From Elusimicrobia bacterium UBA5214 (GTDB taxonomy: Bacteria > Elusimicrobiota > UBA5214): a DNA stretch of 64,000 bases. The DNA is taken from positions 19,750-83,749 of the forward strand of contig DHVG01000015.1 of NCBI GenBank assembly GCA_002412545.1, given 5' to 3'. Numbering within the stretch: position 1 is the first letter of the stretch; the number at the start of each line of letters is the position of its first letter. Position numbers and translations under genes: made by a program. The notes beneath the pieces are model-generated. The model did not search any database, was not told the DNA's origin, and worked only from the letters and a program-made list of their open reading frames with translations. Of this stretch, positions 58,663-64,000 are shown one piece after another.

Positions 58663-58694
58663 CCCCGTCCCGATGATTATTCTTCCTTCTTTAT

Positions 58695-59852
58695 TTATTC
58701 AGAATCTCCACCGAGGATATTAAGAAGTTCTTTAGCACAATAAATTCGTCCGCGCTTACGACCAGAAACTTCCTTAAGAATTCCCAGTCTAACAAGACGC
58801 TCAACCGATGCTTTAGCAGTAGGCCAGGTTATTTTCAAGTAATCACTTATTCCCGGTAAACTCACAAACGGGTTTAAGAACAACATATCTAACAGTTGAA
58901 AGACCACGGTGGATATCGATTCTTTTTGAAGTTGTTGGCGATATCCCTTTTGCAAATCCAAAATTTTATGTCCGGTTTCTTCGGCAACTTTTGCTTGTTC
59001 GGCTACACCGCGAATGAAATATTTTAACCAATCATCCCAAGCACCGTACTGGCTAACTTTCATAAGTAAGTCATAATAATCGGTTCTAAATCTTTCAAAA
59101 TAATCGCTGAGATAAAGAATTGGATGCTCAAGGTAACCTCTCTCACAAAGATAAAAAGTGATTAGAAGTCGTCCCACCCTTCCATTACCGTCAAGAAATG
59201 GATGGATTGTTTCAAACTGATAATGTAGCAAAGCACATTTGATAAGAGGAGCTAAAGAACCCTCAGTACAAAGAAACTTTTCCCAGTTATTGAGCGCCTC
59301 ATTCATTTCTGAAACTGGCGGTGGCACATATGTCGCATCAGCAAGAGAACATCCCGGCGGACCTATCCAGTTCTGGCTGATTCTGAACTCACCGGGTCTC
59401 ATTTTATCTCCCCTGACTCCTTCCATAAGAACTGAATGAATTTCTCTAACCAGTCTAAGACTGAGCGGAAGTTCTTTAAGTCGAGCCAACCCGTAATTCA
59501 TTGCTTTTACATAATTTAGAACTTCTAACACATCCCGATGTTTTGGTTTCTCTTTTGATGCCTCATAGTAGAAAATGTCCGAAAGAGATGCTTGAGTACC
59601 TTCAATTCTTGAACTTAAAACTGCTTCCTTTCGCACATAGGGTGCGACCAATAAGTTGGAGTTTGGAATAAGTTTAGCCAGAGACCTTAACCCACCCAGT
59701 CTACGGTCTGCCTCAGATAAAATTCCAACAAATTCTGCTGAAAACTTATCAAGACCTGCCGGAGGCAAAGGATTGGGTACGAATGCCCAATAGTTTAGTT
59801 CTGTTTTAATAAGCCGTCCAGTTGGACTATTTTTAAAGTTTTCTATATTCAT
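58695..59852 (-). CDS. Fic-domain protein with N-terminal inhibitory motif and winged helix
   Basis: This 385-residue protein has an N-terminal Fic_N domain with the inhibitory motif SSRIEGTQASL (about 80, the (S/T)xxxEG type) and a Fic catalytic loop HPFLDGNGRVGR (about 216). A C-terminal winged helix follows (about 320-375: SLPGISDYLKITWPTAKASVERLVRLGILKEV). It should transfer AMP from ATP to a protein target; the target is unknown. The HTH suggests it also binds DNA, probably the twin operators just upstream. ATG at 59852 lies 8 nt after the -10, so the mRNA is leaderless or nearly so. Confidence 0.9.
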   Translation of the reverse strand: MNIENFKNSPTGRLIKTELNYWAFVPNPLPPAGLDKFSAEFVGILSEADRRLGGLRSLAKLIPNSNLLVAPYVRKEAVLSSRIEGTQASLSDIFYYEASKEKPKHRDVLEVLNYVKAMNYGLARLKELPLSLRLVREIHSVLMEGVRGDKMRPGEFRISQNWIGPPGCSLADATYVPPPVSEMNEALNNWEKFLCTEGSLAPLIKCALLHYQFETIHPFLDGNGRVGRLLITFYLCERGYLEHPILYLSDYFERFRTDYYDLLMKVSQYGAWDDWLKYFIRGVAEQAKVAEETGHKILDLQKGYRQQLQKESISTVVFQLLDMLFLNPFVSLPGISDYLKITWPTAKASVERLVRLGILKEVSGRKRGRIYCAKELLNILGGDSE

Positions 59853-59860
59853 TTGTTGAT

Positions 59861-59889
59861 ATTTTAGATTATTATCAAAAAAATGTCAA
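59861..59889 (-). promoter_or_regulatory. Sigma70-type promoter of the Fic gene (leaderless)
   Basis: -35 TTGACA (59884..59889), 17-nt spacer, -10 TAAAAT (59861..59866). Only 8 nt separate the -10 from the ATG. Confidence 0.8.
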
Positions 59890-59893
59890 CTAT

Positions 59894-59975
59894 ATTTTGA
59901 TAAGAGATTGGCTTATCTAAATGGATTTTGATAAGGTCTTAACTTATCAAAATAGACAACCATCTATTTTGATAA
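59894..59975. promoter_or_regulatory. Tandem operator sites ATTTTGATAAG-N7-CTTATCAAAAT upstream of the Fic gene
   Basis: Site 2 (59925..59953) is a perfect 11-bp inverted repeat with a 7-nt spacer. Site 1 (59894..59922) has one mismatch. Their centres are 31 bp apart, about three helical turns. A half-site ATTTTGATAA follows at 59966..59975. They sit just upstream of the -35. Confidence 0.85.
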
Positions 59976-60003
59976 CAGTTATTCCGTGCCTGACCTGCCC
60001 AAA

Positions 60004-60110
60004 TTGACTTGCTCGGGTCAACCCCGCCCCTTTGTTCAGGATACCGGCGAGAGATTTCCAAAACTTACCTTGCTGGACCAGAACCTTCTTGGACAAAGGG
60101 GCGGGGTAAA
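60004..60110. repeat. TTGACTTGCTCGGGTCAA..CGGGGTAAA repeat with a 75-nt filling
   Basis: Outer ends at 60004..60026 and 60102..60110. The filling plus the CCCCG/CGGGG arms forms the 85-bp element 60022..60106. Confidence 0.85.
60022..60106. mobile_element. 85-bp palindromic element, left copy bracketing the AlbA_2-HATPase gene
   Basis: 14-bp perfect TIRs CCCCGCCCCTTTGT and ACAAAGGGGCGGGG. 82 of 85 bases match the direct copy at 61501..61585. Confidence 0.9.
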
Positions 60111-60150
60111 CCCCTCAGATACCCCGAGGTAAAATTTGGTCATTGTTTTT

Positions 60151-61467
60151 CTACTTTATCTTTTTTATGATTTCCCAATATCCGCCTTTATCTGGACCGA
60201 TACGCTTTATAGTGCCATTTTTCTTTAGATTTGTAAGATGGTATTTTATACCGTCCTCGGTTAAACCGGTAGATTTTGCTAATTCTTGTCTTGAAATATG
60301 GGGATTGATTTTTATTAACTCTGTAATTTTCTGGGTAGTTTTCTGGGTAGTTTTCTGGGTAGTTTTTTCTTCAAGGTATTTCCTCTTAAAAACAACGATA
60401 AAATGTTTACCAACTTCTTTAAAAACTGTATCCGGTTCTTTTGAAAGTATCAGAGAGATACCTCTTCCCCATTTTTCAATAAGATGTATTCTATGAAACA
60501 ATTCAGCAATAAGTTCATTCCGTCTTTCCGAGACCATTTCCGTGGTTATCTTCTCAATAGTCAGGTCGCCGTAAAGAAGACCGGGACTTCTTATTTCAAT
60601 ACGGTCTTTGAAAATTGCAATGTTGACCGAATCATACTCACGATAATCTCGATGACAGAAGGCATTTATTATTGCCTCTCTGAATGCTTCTTTGTCTATT
60701 TCCGGCAGGTCAATCCTGCGTAGACCTTCAACACGCATTCCAAGGTGAATGTTTTCCAGAATATATTCCTGTGCTTTCTCAATAAGATAGAGTAAATCAC
60801 CCTCAAATTCTTTTCTATCAATAATGATTGCTGTATTTGTTCCGGCAAAAACAGCACAACGCAATTTGGCGTTAGCAAAGAAATCTTGCGGTCTTTTAGC
60901 AAATAAAACAACTGCGGTATTTAATAATTTGCTACCGGAAAGAAGTTTAAGTTTTGTAAGTGAACTGTGAAGTGTATCGTATCTTAAACCAGCAATTTTT
61001 AAAAATGCTTTAAGTTTTTTTGTGTTGATATTGGACAATTTTGCCTGATGACAAATTTCATTGTCCCAACGGAGTGCATCTTTATTTTTTTTGATGAACA
61101 ATCGTTCAAGTTCTCTCGCACTTAACTGTCTGTTTTCATCAGCAGTACGAATATAAGCACGACCAAAGGCAAAATATGGTGCATTTTCCCCTGCAAAATT
61201 TATTTTGATACAAGTTTTGCCGTCTATTTTTAATTTTTCTATTGTGGGATAAATTTTGGGTTCAATATTCTCAGCAATTGTTCTTGAAATTTCGCGGAGT
61301 GTTTTTTCGCCAATAGTTTGTCCAATGATGTCCCCGTCATTCTTTATACCGAAATACAATATTCCTTTACCGTGTTTGTTCAATATAGCAGATATTGAAA
61401 TTATTGCCTCTTTTAGTTCGGAAGTTGATTTTTTTAGTTCCAATGTTTCTGATTCTTTAAATTTCAT
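60151..61467 (-). CDS. AlbA_2 (Schlafen-like)-HATPase_c_4 regulator with winged helix
   Basis: This 438-residue protein. The AlbA_2 domain is about 1-130 (ESETLELKKSTSELKEAIISISAILNKHGKGILYFGIKNDGDIIG, FGRAYIRTADENRQLS), the RecG-like ATPase-type region about 255-365 (KEAFREAIINAFCHRDYREYDSVNIAIFKDRIEIRSPG, IEKWGRGISLIL) and the C-terminal winged helix about 385-435. A three-unit TTQK tandem links the last two. Such proteins are usually annotated as ATP-binding transcriptional regulators. The gene is bracketed by two direct 85-bp elements, so it forms a cassette. Confidence 0.87.
   Translation of the reverse strand: MKFKESETLELKKSTSELKEAIISISAILNKHGKGILYFGIKNDGDIIGQTIGEKTLREISRTIAENIEPKIYPTIEKLKIDGKTCIKINFAGENAPYFAFGRAYIRTADENRQLSARELERLFIKKNKDALRWDNEICHQAKLSNINTKKLKAFLKIAGLRYDTLHSSLTKLKLLSGSKLLNTAVVLFAKRPQDFFANAKLRCAVFAGTNTAIIIDRKEFEGDLLYLIEKAQEYILENIHLGMRVEGLRRIDLPEIDKEAFREAIINAFCHRDYREYDSVNIAIFKDRIEIRSPGLLYGDLTIEKITTEMVSERRNELIAELFHRIHLIEKWGRGISLILSKEPDTVFKEVGKHFIVVFKRKYLEEKTTQKTTQKTTQKITELIKINPHISRQELAKSTGLTEDGIKYHLTNLKKNGTIKRIGPDKGGYWEIIKKIK
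60331..60366. repeat. 12-bp x3 tandem repeat (CTGGGTAGTTTT) in the HATPase gene
   Basis: Three perfect 12-mers encode repeated KTTQ. The unit is a multiple of three, so copy-number change alters linker length without frameshift. Similar TEQ-type linkers are common in this family. Confidence 0.92.
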
Positions 61468-61500
61468 AGATTTTAAAATTCAGTGTCTGACTTGACTAAC

Positions 61501-61585
61501 CCCCGCCCCTTTGTTCAGGATACCGGCAAGAGATTTCCAAAACTTACCTTGCTGAACCAGAACCTTCTCGGACAAAGGGGCGGGG
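61501..61585. mobile_element. 85-bp palindromic element, right copy bracketing the AlbA_2-HATPase gene
   Basis: Same length, orientation and TIRs as 60022..60106, with three substitutions. It starts 34 bp upstream of the gene's ATG and so lies in its promoter region. Confidence 0.9.
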
Positions 61586-61589
61586 TAAA

Positions 61590-61629
61590 TTGACTTGCTC
61601 GGGTCAACCCCGCGTATCGTCGGGGTAAA
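61590..61629. repeat. TTGACTTGCTCGGGTCAA..CGGGGTAAA repeat with an 8-nt filling
   Basis: Outer ends at 61590..61612 and 61621..61629, filling CGTATCGT. It adjoins the 85-bp element. Compare the larger fillings at 58606 and 60004. Confidence 0.85.
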
Positions 61630-61646
61630 AAAGGGAAACAAAGAAA

Positions 61647-62876
61647 TTATTCAAGTTTACTCAAAGAGTCCATTTGCCAAACTTCTAATACTGAATGGAT
61701 AGAGATACTTTTTTCCCCGCTATCGAAAGATACGAAACTTAGTTTTATTGCTGGATAATTTTCTAAGAAAATATGGTAATCTTTCATCTTTACTTCTTTA
61801 AGTTGAGTTTTTACTTCAAAAGCTAAATTTTCGTTAACTACAAAATCTACTTCTTTCTTTTGGATAGTCCGCCAGAATCTTATTCTCTCCAAATCGTATT
61901 TTTCCAGGAGTTGGCGGAAAAACGCATTTTCCAGTAATTGTCCTTTATCATCTCGGGTGTGATAGAGGGCAAAATTTGCTTTTAAGAAATTCCTCAGTCC
62001 TAAATCCATAAAATATACTTTTGGCATTTTGGTCAGTTCTTTACGAATGTTTTTAAAAAAAGGTTTAATTAACACAAGATGAAAAGATTTTTGCATTACA
62101 TAGAGATAGTTATCAATGCTGGTTTTGGAAACATTCAAAGTAGAAGCTAACTCGGAACTGTTCACTAAATTACCGGTCTGGTTAGCAAGGATTTTAAACA
62201 GTTTATAGAAAACTTCATCTTGACGAATGTTGGCTTCGTAAATATCCTTCTTGATGTAGGAATAGACAATGTCTCTAAGTATTTCTGCTTTTTCTTCCGG
62301 AGGTGCCAAAACTACCCGCGGATAGCCTCCAAAACTCAAGTATTCCTGATAGCCGAGAGTTAATTTTTCCCGGTCGGAAAGAGTTAAGTCACGAAAATCT
62401 TTCCGGCTTAATTCTTTTTCATTTTTAAAACGCAGAAATTCCCTGAAAGAAAGAGTATAAAGGTGAAAAATTCTTTTTCTGCCCGCGAGGGAATCTTTGA
62501 ATTTTTTATCCAGGTAAAAAGCTGAGGAACCGGAAGCAATAATTTTTATTTTCCCTTTGAATTCATCAAAGATATATTTAAGGAAATTAGTCGGATTAGC
62601 CAGATACTGTACCTCGTCAATGAGTAAAAAATTTTTCTTATTCAGATTAAAAGAAAAAATCTTGAGTAAATTTTTTGGGGACTGATTAAGAAGGGTTAAA
62701 TAATCAGGGTCTTCCAAGTTGAGAAAATAAGGATTTTGTCTCTGGTTTTTAAGAACATCCATAATTTGATACAAAACGGTAGTTTTGCCTACCTGTCTTG
62801 CGCCAATTATGAGCAAAATCTCATCAGCGAAGAGATATTTTTCTAATTTGTGGGTTAAATCTCTAATTATACTCAT
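61647..62876 (-). CDS. AAA ATPase with DUF4143 domain (type 2)
   Basis: This 409-residue protein has Walker A LLIIGARQVGKTTVLYQIM (about 22), Walker B NFLLIDEVQYLANP (about 85), IASGSSAFYLDKKFKDSLAGRKRIFHLYTLSFREFL (family-typical), a winged helix (ASTLNVSKTSIDNYLYVMQKSF, about 248) and the DUF4143-like end RFWRTIQKKEVDFVVNENLAFEVKTQ with D..E.K residues. Function unknown. It has its own promoter (62915..62942). Confidence 0.9.
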   Translation of the reverse strand: MSIIRDLTHKLEKYLFADEILLIIGARQVGKTTVLYQIMDVLKNQRQNPYFLNLEDPDYLTLLNQSPKNLLKIFSFNLNKKNFLLIDEVQYLANPTNFLKYIFDEFKGKIKIIASGSSAFYLDKKFKDSLAGRKRIFHLYTLSFREFLRFKNEKELSRKDFRDLTLSDREKLTLGYQEYLSFGGYPRVVLAPPEEKAEILRDIVYSYIKKDIYEANIRQDEVFYKLFKILANQTGNLVNSSELASTLNVSKTSIDNYLYVMQKSFHLVLIKPFFKNIRKELTKMPKVYFMDLGLRNFLKANFALYHTRDDKGQLLENAFFRQLLEKYDLERIRFWRTIQKKEVDFVVNENLAFEVKTQLKEVKMKDYHIFLENYPAIKLSFVSFDSGEKSISIHSVLEVWQMDSLSKLE

Positions 62877-62914
62877 TTTACTTCAGATTGGTTATATTTT
62901 TAACTATTAAATAC

Positions 62915-62942
62915 ATTTTATCAGATTTTTTGTATTTGTCAA
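62915..62942 (-). promoter_or_regulatory. Sigma70-type promoter of the DUF4143 ATPase gene
   Basis: -35 TTGACA (62937..62942), 16-nt spacer, -10 TAAAAT (62915..62920); leader about 30 nt. Confidence 0.75.
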
Positions 62943-62961
62943 GTGTGTTTTTACCTAAAAA

Positions 62962-63978
62962 TTACTCCTTAACAAAATTTGCGGGTAAAGGTAAAGAATG
63001 TAATTTTTGTTTTAGTAATTTCTGGTTAATGATTTTGGTTCGGTAAATTGCTATTTTCATCGGTGAAATTGCTCTACTTATGGTAATTCTTACTACTTCT
63101 TCATCTTTTGATTTGCAGAGGATTAGTCCAACTGATGGATTTTCCTCATTTATTTTTACTTTCTCGTCAAGAGCAGATAAATAGAATTGCATTTTCCCGA
63201 TGTATTCAGGTTTAAACTTGCCAATTTTTAATTCCACAGCCACTAAACACCTGAGTAATCGGTGATAGAATAGAAGGTCGACTTTATAGGTCTCATTACC
63301 CACTGGTAAAGTGTATTCTTCACCTACAAAAGTGAAATATTTTCCTACTTCAAGAATAAATTGTTTTAAGTTTTGAATGATTGCTTTTCTCATATCCTTT
63401 TCGGTAAATTCATCTTTTAAACCAAGAAAATCCAAAACATATTCATCTTTGAAATGAGATAAAATATTCCTCTCTTTTGTTTTCGGTACCAATTTATCCG
63501 TTTTCTTTGAGAGCATAAACCGTTCATATAAAGAAGAATCTATTTGTCTTTCAAGTTCTCTTTTACTCCATCTTTCAGTTACGCAAGTTTTCAAATAAAA
63601 TTCTTTTTCTTCAGTTGTTTCTGTATTGTGTAATATTATTAAATTATGTGTCCAAGATAATTCTCTCACCAGTGGTGAGAGTTTTTCGTTATCTTTGTAA
63701 GTTTCGTAGAATTGTTTCATCCGCCAGAGATTTTGAACAGAAAATCCCTTCATATCCGGGAATTCTTTCTGTAAATCTGCGTATAACTTTTCAACTATAC
63801 CCTCACCCCATTGAGCAATCTCAACTTTCTCGTAGATATTTCTACCAATAAACCAATATAACTCTACTAATTGTTTATTAACTGTCAGATAAGTTCTTAA
63901 ACGAGTTTTCTTAATTTCAGTAATTATATTTTTAACAAATTCAATATAGTTTATTTTTAGATTGAGTTGTTTTGTCAT
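62962..63978 (-). CDS. DUF1016 (PDDEXK, YhcG-type) nuclease, intact
   Basis: This 338-residue protein has an N-terminal domain with YIEFVKNIITEIKKTRLRTYLTVNKQLVELYWFIGRNIYE, FSVQNLWRMKQFYETY and LSPLVRELSWTHNLIIL, and a C-terminal nuclease-type domain with TFVGEEYTLPVGNETYKVDLLFYHRLLRCLVAVELKIGKFKPEYIGKMQFYLSAL (D..E.K core). The family is linked to restriction and defence loci; the target is unknown. It is the intact counterpart of the broken gene at 18706..19830. A perfect palindrome (63663..63681) lies in the coding region before LSWTHN. Confidence 0.92.
   Translation of the reverse strand: MTKQLNLKINYIEFVKNIITEIKKTRLRTYLTVNKQLVELYWFIGRNIYEKVEIAQWGEGIVEKLYADLQKEFPDMKGFSVQNLWRMKQFYETYKDNEKLSPLVRELSWTHNLIILHNTETTEEKEFYLKTCVTERWSKRELERQIDSSLYERFMLSKKTDKLVPKTKERNILSHFKDEYVLDFLGLKDEFTEKDMRKAIIQNLKQFILEVGKYFTFVGEEYTLPVGNETYKVDLLFYHRLLRCLVAVELKIGKFKPEYIGKMQFYLSALDEKVKINEENPSVGLILCKSKDEEVVRITISRAISPMKIAIYRTKIINQKLLKQKLHSLPLPANFVKE
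63663..63681. repeat. Perfect 19-bp palindrome inside the intact DUF1016 gene
   Basis: CTCTCACCA-G-TGGTGAGAG, at the position just before LSWTHN where the other DUF1016 gene has three different palindromes. Confidence 0.8.
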
Positions 63979-64000
63979 TGAATTAATTTTTTACTCTTTT

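Noticed and set aside
57177..61629. Integron cassette array
   Set aside because: Repeats separate single genes, but no integron integrase, attI or attC core (RYYYAAC/GTTRRRY) is recognised. The only tyrosine recombinase (8871..9809) is a Xer-type housekeeping form far away. Kept only as a pattern, not a call.

Overview
The window is an AT-rich bacterial chromosome segment. It probably comes from an uncultured, Gram-negative (two-membrane), anaerobic lineage. The evidence is a PorV/PorQ-like outer-membrane protein, a Tat-type signal, a dcw (cell wall and division) cluster, a molybdenum formate dehydrogenase and a GTP-dependent PEP carboxykinase. The gene mix (GTP-PEPCK, AmmeMemoRadiSam genes, PorV-like protein, many DUF4143 ATPases) is reminiscent of candidate phyla such as WOR-3/Stahlbacteria. 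That placement is inference; no rRNA or ribosomal protein gene is present to settle it. I saw no tRNA, rRNA or CRISPR array.

Layout. 1-6.3 kb (+): end of a GltD-like flavoprotein, a formate dehydrogenase with a NuoG-like iron-sulfur N-terminus, GTP-PEPCK and a citrate/homocitrate-synthase-family enzyme, which look like one carbon and energy unit. 6.4-8.0 kb (+): an exported MEMO1-AMMECR1 fusion; its radical SAM partner lies 40 kb away at 47.2-48.3 kb and carries a Tat motif. 8.0-36 kb (-): cNMP-binding protein, Xer recombinase, topA, dprA, a LysM protein, ispH, plsC, the aromatic amino-acid genes (aroA, tyrA, aroF, hisC, pheA) and the dcw genes (pgeF, ftsZ, ftsA, ftsQ, ddl, murB, murC). This block is interrupted by accessory modules: a DUF1016 nuclease pseudogene, DUF4258/DUF2283 and Doc/HTH pairs. 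34.7-45.4 kb (-): SAM hydrolase, THEP1 NTPase, queE, transporters, a phosphoesterase, an ABC exporter and NUDIX/phosphatase genes. 45.5-47 kb: BrnTA and DUF433/DUF5615 toxin-antitoxin pairs. 48.7-64 kb (-): a defence-like island with a type I restriction-modification operon (radC, hsdR, hsdS, a DUF4062-HATPase-wHTH protein, hsdM), followed by single-gene accessory units (two DUF4143-type ATPases, a Fic protein, an AlbA_2-HATPase protein, a DUF1016 nuclease).

The most unusual property is the density and organisation of small repeats. (1) GC-rich palindromic elements and 7-12 nt word repeats sit in frame inside conserved genes (fdhA, xer, topA, the MEMO gene, hisC, tyrA, ddl, queE and others). 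One 33-bp element occurs in fdhA and xer in the same reading frame. (2) Palindromic repeats are nested inside the loops of other palindromic repeats, with empty and filled versions of the same outer element visible in the window. (3) Several toxin-antitoxin or defence modules are bracketed by direct copies of a repeat, a different repeat for each module. Together these suggest a mobile palindrome system, perhaps one that targets hairpins, that shapes proteins and moves accessory genes. This mechanism is an inference.
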